DNA from: Phycisphaeraceae bacterium | GTDB lineage: Bacteria; Planctomycetota; Phycisphaerae; Phycisphaerales; UBA1924 | Length of the DNA stretch: 64,000 bases | Direction of reading: 5' to 3' | Assembly: GCA_020639235.1 (NCBI GenBank) | Contig: JACKHC010000001.1 | Location: 2,790,001 to 2,854,000, forward strand | The notes under the pieces: generated by a model | The model's input: the letters and a program-made list of their open reading frames with translations, nothing else | Database searches by the model: none | What the model was told of the DNA's origin: nothing | Position numbers and translations under genes: made by a program | Shown: one piece after another, positions 23,690-34,065 of the stretch | How the letters are laid out: each line of letters begins with the position of its first letter | How positions within the stretch are numbered: position 1 is the first letter of the stretch

Positions 23690-24382
23690 GTCGGTTTTCC
23701 GGAGAATCGCGGCGTTGAAGGGCCGCCCCTCGCGGCGGTACTTGCGCTCGAAGTTGGTGCCGACCAGTTCGCCCTCGCCCGCGGACGCGGGGCGCGTAAA
23801 GGGCAGGCGCTCGAACCGCGGCGTGTGGTCGGCGGCGCACCACCGATCAAAGTGCGACTCCATCCACTGCCAGTAGTCGTCGTGATCGGTGACAACCCGC
23901 AACTCCCCCCCTGCTTCCAAAACGCGATAGACATCCGTCAGGAAGCGGTCGCTCAGCATGCGGCGTTTGTGGTGCTTCGTCTTGGGCCACGGGTCGGGGA
24001 AGTAGAGGTGGACGACGCGGGCGCACCCGGAAGGCACGCGCCAGTGCAGGAACTCCGCAGCGTCGAGCCCGAGGATGCGGACATTGGCCAGTTGGTTGCG
24101 GCGGATCCGGTCGGCGGCGTAGGCGTAGAACTCCATGGCGTATTCCATGCCGAGGAAGTTGGTCTCGGGCTGGAGCTGCGCCTGCTGGACGAGGAAGGTG
24201 CCCTTGCCGGAGCCGACCTCGATCTCGAGGGGTCGCTCGGGGTGCTCGAACCACGCGCGGACATTGAGGTGGGCGGCGGCGGGATCTGTTGCGATGGAAT
24301 CGGGCAGCGGCGGGAGGTCGATGGTTGTGAGGCCGACGGTCCCGGGGTCGAGTTTCTTGCCGCGTGCGATGCCGAAGGACAT
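23687..24382 (-). CDS. trmB: tRNA (guanine-N7-)-methyltransferase
   Basis: A 231-residue class I methyltransferase. The S-adenosylmethionine motif is PLEIEVGSGKGTFL, then NFLGMEYA, LANVRILGLDAAEFL and the family signature LYFPDPWPKTKHHKRRML, ending with GTNFERKYRREGRPFNAA. It methylates G46 in the variable loop of tRNAs. The ATG at 24382 gives a typical TrmB length; a much longer open frame upstream is antisense to the prkA leader. The start is preceded by TACACT with 6 nt spacing. It marks the right side of the strand-composition switch. Confidence 0.95.
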   Translation of the reverse strand: MSFGIARGKKLDPGTVGLTTIDLPPLPDSIATDPAAAHLNVRAWFEHPERPLEIEVGSGKGTFLVQQAQLQPETNFLGMEYAMEFYAYAADRIRRNQLANVRILGLDAAEFLHWRVPSGCARVVHLYFPDPWPKTKHHKRRMLSDRFLTDVYRVLEAGGELRVVTDHDDYWQWMESHFDRWCAADHTPRFERLPFTRPASAGEGELVGTNFERKYRREGRPFNAAILRKTD

Positions 24383-24388
24383 GTCGGG

Positions 24389-24394
24389 AGTGTA
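24389..24394 (-). promoter_or_regulatory. Candidate leaderless -10 (TACACT) for trmB
   Basis: TACACT on the minus strand, spacer CCCGAC, then ATG at 24382. Confidence 0.5.
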
Positions 24395-24677
24395 TCGCGG
24401 GCGTCCGGATGCATGTTCGCATCGGCTAACGGCATCACGGCGGGGTTCTCGGGCGTAGGAATACATGGTGGGTGTGCGGGCGGGGTGGAGCGTCGGACGC
24501 TTCGGCCCGATGAAGACTGGTTTGGGCGCGCCGCGGCGAGAGCCGGGCGCTGCTGGTTCCGAGGATGGATCGACCGCGCCCGGCGTTTCTGTCGGGGGGG
24601 ACACCTCGGCCGCATGGGGCAGCGGACGCCCCGATCGCGTCGTGCGTTGCAGCGCGGCGTGTGCAGGAGGCAGCGCG

Positions 24678-26798
24678 ATGAGCGACTTCTTTGGCGATTC
24701 GAACGCGGGTCCGGGCGAGCGCGTGGGTTCGGGTGATCTTCTCTCGATGATCGACTCGAAACTGAACCGCAAGCAGTTCCACGATCAGCACTGGGAGGGG
24801 TCGCTCGCGGACTACCTGAAGATCGTCGAGAAGCGGCCGGAGGTCGCGCGCAACGCGTTCCAGCGTGTGTACGACATGATCATGTCGTTCGGCACGGAGA
24901 AGTACCGGAGGTTCAAGCGCGACCTGGTGCGCTATCACTTCTTTTCTGATCCGATTGAGCACGGCGCCGACGGCATCTTCGGACTGGACCGGCAGTTGAT
25001 GCAGCTGGTGGATGTGTTCCGCTCGGCGGCGGAAGGTTACGGCACGGATCGAAGGATTCTTTTGCTGCACGGTCCGGTGGGGAGTTCGAAGTCGACGATC
25101 GCGCGCTTGCTCAAAAAGGGTCTGGAGGCGTACTCGCGGACGGACCCGGGCGCGATGTATACCTACTCGTGGATGCTGGATGAGGATGCGGGGCCGACGG
25201 GCAAGAGCACGGAGTTCGCATCCCCGATGCACGAGGAGCCGCTGATGCTGGTGCCGGTCGAGGCGCGCGGCGATCTGCTGGGCCGGCTCAACGAGACCTA
25301 TTCCAAGAGCGGCAAGCACCGCGGGAAGATCCGGCTGCACGGCGAGGTGAACCCGTTCTGCCGCAAGGTGATGGCGGACCTGATGGCGCATTACGACGGC
25401 GACTGGCGCCAGGCGGTGAGCCATGTGAAGGTGAAGCGGCTCATTCTCTCGGAGAAGAACCGCGTGGGGATCGGGACCTTCCAGCCGAAGGACGAGAAGA
25501 ACCAGGACTCGACGGAGCTGACGGGCGACATCAACTACCGAAAGATCGCGCGGTACGGCTCGGACTCCGATCCGCGGGCGTTCAACTTTGACGGGGAGTT
25601 GTGCATCGCCAATCGCGGGCTGTGTGAGTTCATCGAGGTGCTGAAACTCGATGTGGCGTTCCTGTACGACCTGCTGGGCGCGAGCCAGGAGCGGGTGATC
25701 AAGCCGAAGAAGTTCGCGCAGACTTCCATTGATGAGGTGATCATCGGGCACACGAACGAGCCGGAATATAAGAAGCTGCAGTCGAACGAGCTGATGGAGG
25801 CGTTCCGCGACCGGACGATCCGGATCGATGTTCCGTACAACGTGCGGCTCGACGACGAGATCCGGATTTACCAGAAGGACTTCGGCACAGATCGGATCAA
25901 GAGCATCCACATCGCGCCGCACACGCTGGAGGTGGCGGCGATGTGGGCGGTGCTGACGCGGCTGGAGGAGCCGAAGAAGGCCGGCGTGACGCTCATGCAG
26001 AAACTGAAGCTGTACAACGGCAAATCGCTCCCGGGCTTCACGGAGGACTCTGTGAAGGAGCTGCGCGAGGAGGCGCACCGCGAGGGCATGCACGGCATCA
26101 GCCCGCGGTACATCCAGGACAAGGTATCCAACTCGCTCGTGTCGGCGCAGGCGATGGAGGAGAAGCAGGTCAACCCGTTCATGCTGATGAACGAGTTGGA
26201 GGCGGGGCTGAGCCACCACTCGCTGATCACGGACGATGAGACGCGCAAGCACTACCGCGAGTTGCTGGCGGTGGTGATGCAGGAGTACGAGGACATCATC
26301 AAGGGCGAGGTGCAGCGGGCGATCTGCGCGGACGAGGACGCGATCAAGCGCTTGTGCACGAACTACATCGAGAATGTCCGGGCCTCGACGCAGCGAGAGA
26401 AGGTGCAGAACAAGTACACGGGCAAGTACGAGGAGCCGGATGAGCGGCTGATGCGGTCGATCGAGGAGAAGATCGATATCCCCGAGAGCCGCAAGGATGA
26501 CTTCCGCCACGAGATCATGAACTACATCGGTGCGCTGGCGCTGGACGGGAAGAAGTTCGAGTACAACACGAACGCGCGGCTGTACAAGGCGCTAGAACTG
26601 AAGTTGTTTGAGGATCAGCGTGACACGATCAAGCTGAAGAATCTGGTGTCGAGCGTGGTGGACGATCAGACGCAGCAGAAGATCGATCTGATCAAGAAGC
26701 GGATGATCGATCAGTTCGGGTACTCGGATCGCTCGGCCGCGGATGTGCTGAACTATGTGGCTTCGATCTTCGCGCGGGGTGACGCGAAGGGGGATTGA
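24678..26798 (+). CDS. prkA: PrkA-family AAA+ serine protein kinase
   Basis: A 706-residue protein. It opens with the PrkA AAA region (LADYLKIVEKRPEVARNAFQR, HFFSDPIEHGADGIFGLD), with a Walker A loop HGPVGSSKST at 131-140, and ends with the C-terminal kinase-like domain. It contains GRLNETYSKSGKHRGKIRLHG and TNEPEYKKLQSNELMEAFRDR. PrkA/YeaG proteins are stress-linked; both kinase and AAA+ protease activities have been reported. The usual partners (YeaH/DUF444 and SpoVR) are not in the window. Start: a perfect AGGAGG lies 7 nt before the ATG. Confidence 0.94.
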   Translation: MSDFFGDSNAGPGERVGSGDLLSMIDSKLNRKQFHDQHWEGSLADYLKIVEKRPEVARNAFQRVYDMIMSFGTEKYRRFKRDLVRYHFFSDPIEHGADGIFGLDRQLMQLVDVFRSAAEGYGTDRRILLLHGPVGSSKSTIARLLKKGLEAYSRTDPGAMYTYSWMLDEDAGPTGKSTEFASPMHEEPLMLVPVEARGDLLGRLNETYSKSGKHRGKIRLHGEVNPFCRKVMADLMAHYDGDWRQAVSHVKVKRLILSEKNRVGIGTFQPKDEKNQDSTELTGDINYRKIARYGSDSDPRAFNFDGELCIANRGLCEFIEVLKLDVAFLYDLLGASQERVIKPKKFAQTSIDEVIIGHTNEPEYKKLQSNELMEAFRDRTIRIDVPYNVRLDDEIRIYQKDFGTDRIKSIHIAPHTLEVAAMWAVLTRLEEPKKAGVTLMQKLKLYNGKSLPGFTEDSVKELREEAHREGMHGISPRYIQDKVSNSLVSAQAMEEKQVNPFMLMNELEAGLSHHSLITDDETRKHYRELLAVVMQEYEDIIKGEVQRAICADEDAIKRLCTNYIENVRASTQREKVQNKYTGKYEEPDERLMRSIEEKIDIPESRKDDFRHEIMNYIGALALDGKKFEYNTNARLYKALELKLFEDQRDTIKLKNLVSSVVDDQTQQKIDLIKKRMIDQFGYSDRSAADVLNYVASIFARGDAKGD

Positions 26799-26825
26799 GA
26801 AGGCATCCGGGCATCCGGGCATCAA

Positions 26826-26872
26826 GGGTAGCACTGCGTGTAGCTTTGCAACGAAGCCGTGGCACCCGACTA
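26826..26872. repeat. Diverged family C repeat
   Basis: GGGTAGCACTGCGTGTAGC and GCAACGAAGCCGTGGCACCC form an imperfect inverted repeat at the end of prkA. Confidence 0.35.
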
Positions 26873-27418
26873 CTGATCTGATTGCTTCGTTCGTGCACGG
26901 AAGGGATGGGGAATCAGGATCGGTGTCGCGGACTCGTACTGGCGGTATTGTTCGCCGAAGCGCTCGATGAGCGCGGGGCGTTCATTGAACCGGTGATTCC
27001 AGAGAACCACGACGGCGTAGGCGGGGACCTGGAGGAGGAGCGACCAGACGCTGTTGGTGAGTCCGGTGATGGCTGCGTAGAGCAGAATATCGCCGAGTCC
27101 CATGGGGTTGCGTGTAAGTGAGTAGACGCCCGTGGTGAGGAGTGTCTGCGTGGGGCGCGAGAAGGACTCGCGTCCGGTCATGTCGAAGGGGTGGCCCCTG
27201 CCCCGCGTGATCTGTGCCGCGATGCTTGCGATGATGAAGTAGAGACCCGCAGCGCCCGCGATGACGAATGTGATTCTGATCGCCAACGCATGGAGCCGCG
27301 GGGGCGGGAGCGGGATCACCATGCGGAGCAAATGGTCCGACGCGATGAGGTAGGCGGGTATCAGGATGTAGAAGATCCCGATGGAGCCGCACCAGCGGAG
27401 AGTCTCCTTGCCATTCAT
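26870..27418 (-). CDS. Isoprenylcysteine carboxyl methyltransferase (ICMT)-like membrane protein
   Basis: A 182-residue protein with four or five membrane helices. The conserved C-terminal block is TLLTTGVYSLTRNPMGLGD, then AYAVVVLWNHRFNERPALIERFGEQYRQY, which is the S-adenosylmethionine-binding end of the ICMT/phospholipid-methyltransferase superfamily. Bacterial members methylate small hydrophobic or lipid substrates; the substrate here is unknown. TAGGAG precedes the ATG. Confidence 0.85.
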   Translation of the reverse strand: MNGKETLRWCGSIGIFYILIPAYLIASDHLLRMVIPLPPPRLHALAIRITFVIAGAAGLYFIIASIAAQITRGRGHPFDMTGRESFSRPTQTLLTTGVYSLTRNPMGLGDILLYAAITGLTNSVWSLLLQVPAYAVVVLWNHRFNERPALIERFGEQYRQYESATPILIPHPFRARTKQSDQ

Positions 27419-27496
27419 GTGTTTGTGGCTCCTAGCGGCGAGTTGATCGTGGCGTCGAGCACTCGAAGCGACCCGCCTGGTCGATGGCTAAGTCGG

Positions 27497-28258
27497 TCAC
27501 CCCCAGTGGGTCATGGCCATCATCACGATGAAGGCGACGACATTGGTGGCGAAGGTGATGCCGAAGGCGTCGATGAAGTCGATGTCGAGCCACTTGGTAA
27601 GCAGGCCGAACATGACGACGATCGAGAAGATCCACGCGACGATGGGGACATAAGGGAAGATCGTGAGGAAGAGCGCGGAGGTGAAGCCGGACCACGCGTA
27701 AATCGCGGCGAGGCGCAGCGCAGTGATGGCGAGCGGCATGTCGAAGCCGATCCAGAGCGAGCAGCAGATGAGATAGGCGACGAACGCGAGCGGCGTGATG
27801 ATGGCGAGGCCGAGCAGTTCGAATGGGACCGCGCCCCAGCCGTCGGTGAGCCCGACCATCACGGAAAGCGCGAGGATTGCGATTCCCAGGGCGACGCCGG
27901 CGACGGAGTATTCGTGCTTGATGCTCTCTCGTGCTTTGGCTTTGCGAGCGGCGGCGGCGAGGGCGGGGAGGAGTTCGACGCCGCACTCGGGACACTTTGT
28001 GGACTTGAGCCCGACGATGGAGTAGCCGCACTGCGGGCACGCGGCCTCTTTGCGGATGCGGGCCTGGTCTTTGGAGACGGCGACGGCGCCGTGCTCGGTG
28101 AAGACGACGCCAGGTGCGGCCTTGGTGGGATCGTGCGGCCCCCGCCCCCCCGCCGCCGCGGGCGCCGGTAGTGGATCCGGGCGGTCGTCGGGTAACTCGA
28201 GCGAGAGTTCCTCGTGATCGTCGGGATTCCGGCTCGGATCGTAGCGATGGAAGGTCAT
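27497..28258 (-). CDS. Multi-pass membrane protein with central zinc ribbon
   Basis: A 253-residue protein. An acidic, proline-rich N-terminal 60 residues is followed by a zinc ribbon with C74/C77 and C89/C92 (CPQCGYSIVGLKSTKCPECG), then about five membrane helices. The ribbon is the same type as in the proteins at 1723, 2533, 7893 and 47621, but here it precedes the membrane part. GAGGAGG lies before the ATG. It is divergent from the lipoprotein at 28298. Function unknown. Confidence 0.7.
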   Translation of the reverse strand: MTFHRYDPSRNPDDHEELSLELPDDRPDPLPAPAAAGGRGPHDPTKAAPGVVFTEHGAVAVSKDQARIRKEAACPQCGYSIVGLKSTKCPECGVELLPALAAAARKAKARESIKHEYSVAGVALGIAILALSVMVGLTDGWGAVPFELLGLAIITPLAFVAYLICCSLWIGFDMPLAITALRLAAIYAWSGFTSALFLTIFPYVPIVAWIFSIVVMFGLLTKWLDIDFIDAFGITFATNVVAFIVMMAMTHWG

Positions 28259-28297
28259 GCGATGCCTCCTCGTGGTGTCGGCACGGTACCAGATGTC

Positions 28298-28915
28298 ATG
28301 AACAGACTCATGACGGCGCGGCGGCCGGTGGTTCTTATGATGGCCGCGGCGGCGATCTCGCTGAACGGATGCGTGCCTTCCTATGTGGCGCGGCTGGATC
28401 ACTTCCGGGGCGCGCAGTTGGCCGGTGATTACGAGACGGCGCGGCTGTACCTAAGCGACGATCCGCGCGTGTGGTGGGAGGTGAAGGAGGGCGAGGGGGC
28501 GCCTTGGGTGCTCGGCGGCGGGCGCTGGGGCGCGTGGGACACGCACTTCCGCGGGAGTTCGACGCACGGCGCGTGGGTTGTTGAGGACGGCGGGCGGCGG
28601 GTGTCTGCGGTGTTCGAGGAGATCAACGATTACTACCGCTTGCTCGAGCGGCCGGCGCAGCATCATCGGCAGACCTATTTCTTCGATGCGCGCGGGCGCA
28701 TCGAGGGAATGATGGTTTCTGATGTGGATGAGCCGGACGGCGCGCCAGAGGGACTCGGCGATGCGTTCGGGACGTGGGCGAGCGCGAATGCGCCGGAGGA
28801 GTGGGCGTATCTCCGGCCCGGCGGGAAGATTGATCCGACGGGAGATCGCGCGGAGCGCACGCGGCGGTTGCTGAACGCGTGGCGTGCGACCCGGGGGCTC
28901 GAGGCGATCTGGTAG
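28298..28915 (+). CDS. Putative lipoprotein, hypothetical
   Basis: A 205-residue protein. The N-terminus has a basic region, the hydrophobic run PVVLMMAAAAISLNG and Cys25 as probable lipidation site. The mature domain carries LDHFRGAQLAGDYETARLYLSDD, TYFFDARGRIEGMMV and ATRGLEAIW, a pattern like SnoaL/NTF2-type folds, though this is tentative. Several upstream starts are in frame; the ATG at 28298 gives the best signal peptide. Confidence 0.6.
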   Translation: MNRLMTARRPVVLMMAAAAISLNGCVPSYVARLDHFRGAQLAGDYETARLYLSDDPRVWWEVKEGEGAPWVLGGGRWGAWDTHFRGSSTHGAWVVEDGGRRVSAVFEEINDYYRLLERPAQHHRQTYFFDARGRIEGMMVSDVDEPDGAPEGLGDAFGTWASANAPEEWAYLRPGGKIDPTGDRAERTRRLLNAWRATRGLEAIW

Positions 28916-29189
28916 GCGGCGCGGGCGCTGCATCGGCGGGCTCGGGCCAAACAGATACAACTCGGAGTCGATTTCGTTTTCGCGTCTGATGTCGGCGTGC
29001 GAGCGGCCCGGCGCGCGAATCGGCCGATTCCACCGGAGCGGCTACGGGTTGTCCGCCCCCCTGTCTGAGGCGGGTCGGGCGCGGGGCGGGAGGGGATTTG
29101 GTCTGAATGGTGTGCGGGTCTTAAGCCGCGGATTGCGGGAGTCGATAGCGAATAGGTTCGCAGTTCCCCGAAAACAGGAGAGCGGCCCT

Positions 29190-29717
29190 ATGGCATCGCA
29201 AACTGATCTGACCGGCGTCGAGCGCACCTTCGGGACGGACGAGATCATCGTCTCGAAAACCGATATCAAGGGTCGGCTCACTTATGTGAACCAGCTCTTC
29301 ACGAAGATCGCGGACTACACGGAGGAGGAGTGCATCGGGCAGCCGCACAACATGGTGCGTCACCCGGACATGCCCCGCTGCGTGTTCAAGTATCTGTGGG
29401 ACACGATTCTGTCGGGGAACGAGATCTTTGCGTACGTTGTGAACCGTTGTAAGTACGGCGACCACTACTGGGTGTTCGCGCATGTGACGCCCACCTTCAA
29501 CTCGCAGGGCCAGATCACCGGATTCCACTCGAGCCGGCGGAGCCCGAAGCGGTCCGCGATCGCGACGATCGAGCCGATCTACCAGCAGTTGCGGGCGATC
29601 GAGCGCGAGCACCGCCTGCCCAAGGATCAGATTGCGGCGTCGATGCCGGTGTTCCTCTCGAAGCTGGAGGAGATCGGTATGACCTACGAAGAGTTCATGT
29701 TCAGCACCGTTGCGTAA
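29190..29717 (+). CDS. PAS-domain protein (Aer-like sensor module)
   Basis: A 175-residue soluble protein. The PAS domain spans about residues 15-115, with SKTDIKGRLTYVNQLFTKIADY, IGQPHNMVRHPDMPRCVFKYLW and HYWVFAHVTPTFNSQGQITGFHSSRRSP. This closely follows the PAS of the Aer aerotaxis receptor (NMVRHPDMP is its hallmark), which binds FAD. No HAMP or signalling domain is attached; instead the next gene, 20 bp downstream, is a soluble chemotaxis receptor. CAGGAGAG precedes the ATG. The pair probably forms a two-protein redox or energy sensor. Confidence 0.88.
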   Translation: MASQTDLTGVERTFGTDEIIVSKTDIKGRLTYVNQLFTKIADYTEEECIGQPHNMVRHPDMPRCVFKYLWDTILSGNEIFAYVVNRCKYGDHYWVFAHVTPTFNSQGQITGFHSSRRSPKRSAIATIEPIYQQLRAIEREHRLPKDQIAASMPVFLSKLEEIGMTYEEFMFSTVA

Positions 29718-29737
29718 CCCAAGAAGTGGAGCGAGTC

Positions 29738-31063
29738 ATGCAAGCCGTGATGGATACCCCCGATACCGTCAAGCCCGCTTCGGATCGCAACATGATCGAA
29801 GAGGCGCGCCGAGTGTGTGAGGCCGCGTCGCAGGGCAATCTTGAGGTGCGCATTCTCGGGATCGATCCCGAGCATGAGATGGCACCGATGTTGTTCGCGT
29901 TGAATCATCTGCTGGACATGTCCGACGCGTTCGTGCGTGAGGCGACGGCGTCGCTGTCGTACGCGGGGCAGGGCAAGTTCTTCCGGCGCGTGCTGCCCGA
30001 GGGCATGCTCGGGACCTTTGCCAACGCGGCGCGGACGATCAACGAGACGACCGATCGGATGGGCAGCGAGGCAAAGGAGCTTCAGAATGCCCGCGAGCGG
30101 CAGGCCGAGCAGCAGAAGCAGGAGCGTGAGGCCGCGGACGAGTTGGCCAGGAAGGTCGACCAGCTGTTGCACGTGACCGAGGCGGCGAGCGAGGGCGACC
30201 TGACGCAGGAGATCACCGTTACGGGTACCGACGCGATCGGTTCGCTGGCGACGGGTCTGTCTTCGATGATGAGCGCGATGTCGAGCGTTCTGGGCGAGGT
30301 CGGCGCCGGCGCCGAGCAGATCGACCAGGGTGCCGGGCAGTTCGCCAGCGCCTCGCAGGCGTTGTCGGATGGTTCATCGCGTCAGGCGTCGAGTCTCGAG
30401 GAGATCAGCGCCTCGCTCGAAGAGATGTCCACGATGATTCAGCAGAACGCTGAGAACACCGTGCAGGCGTCGGGCATCTCGAAGGAGAGCCAGGACGCGG
30501 CGGGCAAGGGCCTGAACGAGATGTCGCTGATGACTGAGGCGATGAGCCAGATCACGAGTTCGAGCCAGGAGATCTCGAAGATCATCAAGATCATTGACGA
30601 GATCGCGTTCCAGACGAACCTGCTCGCACTGAATGCGGCCGTCGAGGCGGCGCGTGCGGGCGAGGCGGGCAAGGGCTTCGCGGTGGTTGCCGAGGAGGTT
30701 CGTTCGCTGGCGTTGCGGTGCAAGGAAGCGGCGAGCAACACATCGGAGCTGATCGAGGAGTCTTCGAAGCGTGCCGAGAATGGTGCCGCGATCTCGCAGC
30801 GGGTGCATAAGTCGCTGGAGATGATCGCCAAGAGCACGAACCAGGTGAACACGCTGCTGAGCGAGATTGCTTCGGCCTCGACCGAGCAGTCGCAGGGCAT
30901 CGTGCAGATCAACTCGGGCGTGAGCGAGCTGGACTCGGTGACGCAGCAGAACGCGAGCAATGCTGAGGAACTGGCTGCGGGCGCTGAGCAGATGGCCTCG
31001 CAGGTGACGGCGCTGCGTGAGATGATCTCGCGGTTCCGCGTGAAGGGCTGCGACGACGAGTAG
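29738..31063 (+). CDS. Soluble methyl-accepting chemotaxis protein
   Basis: A 441-residue receptor with no membrane segment. The N-terminal region (RRVCEAASQGNLEVRILGI, FVREATASLSYAGQGKFFRRVLPEGM) is a HAMP-like module often found next to PAS domains. A coiled coil with a second such module (TEAASEGDLTQEI) follows, then the signalling hairpin with IIDEIAFQTNLLALNAAVEA and GKGFAVVAEEVRSLA near residues 287-325. It should dock CheA/CheW in the cytoplasm. No che genes are adjacent. A GTG at 29726 is an alternative start; GGAGCGAG favours the ATG at 29738. Confidence 0.93.
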   Translation: MQAVMDTPDTVKPASDRNMIEEARRVCEAASQGNLEVRILGIDPEHEMAPMLFALNHLLDMSDAFVREATASLSYAGQGKFFRRVLPEGMLGTFANAARTINETTDRMGSEAKELQNARERQAEQQKQEREAADELARKVDQLLHVTEAASEGDLTQEITVTGTDAIGSLATGLSSMMSAMSSVLGEVGAGAEQIDQGAGQFASASQALSDGSSRQASSLEEISASLEEMSTMIQQNAENTVQASGISKESQDAAGKGLNEMSLMTEAMSQITSSSQEISKIIKIIDEIAFQTNLLALNAAVEAARAGEAGKGFAVVAEEVRSLALRCKEAASNTSELIEESSKRAENGAAISQRVHKSLEMIAKSTNQVNTLLSEIASASTEQSQGIVQINSGVSELDSVTQQNASNAEELAAGAEQMASQVTALREMISRFRVKGCDDE

Positions 31064-31089
31064 CCCCCGCCATTAGTTTGACTTCCCTA

Positions 31090-31126
31090 CGCCCCCGTTC
31101 TGATGAGCGGGGGTGCTTTCGTTTTG
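31090..31126 (+). terminator. Rho-independent terminator after the chemotaxis receptor
   Basis: CCCCCG (31092-31097) pairs with CGGGGG (31108-31113) around a 10-nt loop, followed by TGCTTTCGTTTT. It closes the PAS/receptor unit. Confidence 0.75.
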
Positions 31127-31208
31127 GGCGGGGATCGGCCTCAGGTGGCGGGCTAGTATTCTTGGGTCGCGGCGGTAGGTTCGCGACGCGGATGCGAGGC
31201 CTCTCCGG

Positions 31209-31847
31209 ATGAAACCACTCTCGTTCCAAGTCAGCCGGATGACCGGCTCGCCCAAGCGGGTGACGGCCTTCGTGCTGATCGTGCTTTTGATTCTGGCGGG
31301 CATTTCCGTTTCGTCGGTTGTTGGTTTGATGATTCGGCAGCAGATCAAGGTGATGCGGCACAAATGGGAGATTGTGCCGCGGTCCGCGGTGCCGTTTTCT
31401 GTGCCGCCGATGCAGGATGGTGTGCTTGGAGCGCCGGTCGAAAGGACATCGATCGTGGCGTTTGGCGGCGGCATTGTCGAAGTTGGGGGCGCCATCGTTG
31501 ATGGCGGTCTTCCTGGCGCTCCGGTGCTCGTTGTGATGCTCCCGTGGGACCGTCAGCACCGGAACTGGCGCTATCCGCGGCAGGAAGAGTCCGTGCACTT
31601 GCAGTTGGGCGTTCCGACTCGTACGCCGGGCGGCATTGTGCTGACGATGCCGGGGTCTGCGGATGTGACGATGGCGATGACGGTCGGGCAGTACCGGGCG
31701 TGGGTGGATGCGGACCCCGGCTTGCAGGAACTCGCGAAGGTGATGCATCAGCAGGCGATCGCGCGGGGTTGGGTGGCTGATCTACGGACGAATCCGGATC
31801 CGGCGATCTGGTTGGTCGCCCCGCCGCCGCCGGCGATCGAGAACTAG
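31209..31847 (+). CDS. Membrane-anchored protein of unknown function
   Basis: A 212-residue protein. A membrane helix (TAFVLIVLLILAGISVSSVVG) near residues 20-45 is followed by a mostly extracytoplasmic domain rich in Val, Gly and Pro. The domain includes VLVVMLPWDRQHRNWRYP and a helical segment VTMAMTVGQYRAWVDADPG. The C-terminus is a proline-rich tail. No family recognised. A TAGTAT hexamer lies about 50 nt upstream. It is followed by the 16S rRNA terminator. Confidence 0.6.
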   Translation: MKPLSFQVSRMTGSPKRVTAFVLIVLLILAGISVSSVVGLMIRQQIKVMRHKWEIVPRSAVPFSVPPMQDGVLGAPVERTSIVAFGGGIVEVGGAIVDGGLPGAPVLVVMLPWDRQHRNWRYPRQEESVHLQLGVPTRTPGGIVLTMPGSADVTMAMTVGQYRAWVDADPGLQELAKVMHQQAIARGWVADLRTNPDPAIWLVAPPPPAIEN

Positions 31848-31924
31848 TACGCGGCGACGCTTTGATCGGAGCAGCGACCTTCTCCCAGGCGCGCGCCGGC
31901 TCGCAATTCAGATTGCCAAAAACG

Positions 31925-31964
31925 AAACACCCCCGATCGGAGACCGGGGGTGTTTGAATATTGC
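31925..31964. terminator. Strong bidirectional terminator behind 16S rRNA
   Basis: An 11-bp perfect stem (AAACACCCCCG at 31925-31935, CGGGGGTGTTT at 31945-31955). On the minus strand it is followed by CGTTTTTGG, so it suits the end of the rRNA transcript. It can also stop the plus-strand gene ending at 31847. Confidence 0.85.
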
Positions 31965-32121
31965 AAACAGTTGGGATGGCCTTGGCGTGTCGTTGCCGAC
32001 GCGTTGCCCGCGAGCGTTTTTCGCGCTGCTCGAGGCGGGCGAGAGTGTGCTGACTTTCCGGCTCCAGATCGCTCTGGAAACACCGCTCGATACGAGTGGT
32101 GTGTACCGGTCTAAGAGATTC

Positions 32122-33617
<1,496 letters not shown>

Positions 33618-33986
33618 AATCCGTTGCACGCTCGATTGCTCGGGCGTGTTGTCTATTCAACGAGTTGTTTGCCTAGCAATCCGGCTCGTTCGAGCCGGAT
33701 GGTCTATCAGCATTACTGCTGTACGCCGGTCGGCTAGACCGGCGATTTTTCGTTCAAGGGGCATATATCTATGTCCGAGAGAACTTGAACCCGATGAATG
33801 GCTGTGAACCTTCATCGGAGCTTTTTACGGCGATAGCAACTTGCTAAGAGTTTGGGCCTCGGAAGCCCTAGCCATCGCCGCACATTCTCGCGGCTCTCCC
33901 AACTGTTCACTTTTCAAAGATGGTTCCCGAGTCGCCCGTCCGGGCTTGTCGGGCCCGCCGCGGCGGTTGGCTGCGACGGGCCGAAC
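33618..33986 (-). other. 16S rRNA leader with boxA-like element
   Basis: No gene. Read on the minus strand, the leader contains ATCTTTGAAAAGTGAACAG (33903-33921), resembling the boxA antitermination element of bacterial rRNA leaders. It also holds the perfect inverted repeat ATCCGGCTCG/CGAGCCGGAT around 33680-33701, a possible processing stem, and a GCCGGTC hairpin near 33725. Confidence 0.6.
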
Positions 33987-34014
33987 AGAGTACCAAGCCC
34001 CAAGCGAATGTCAA
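33987..34014 (-). promoter_or_regulatory. 16S rRNA promoter
   Basis: On the minus strand TTGACA (34009-34014) and TACTCT (33987-33992) are separated by 16 nt. This is the only perfect -35 I found placed correctly in the window. It predicts a transcript start near 33980 and a leader of about 360 nt. Confidence 0.65.
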
Positions 34015-34065
34015 GCCGACGCGAATGCGGGGGGCGGAAACGGTGGATTGCGGCGCGTGGCGCGA

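Noticed and set aside
22829..23700. Replication origin with DnaA boxes at the composition switch
   Set aside because: No convincing TTATNCACA-type cluster or dnaA/dnaN neighbours; only the skew pattern is reported.
24435..26510. A 691-codon open frame antisense to prkA
   Set aside because: It mirrors prkA codons; GC-rich DNA with strong third-position bias gives long antisense frames. prkA has all family motifs and an AGGAGG site.
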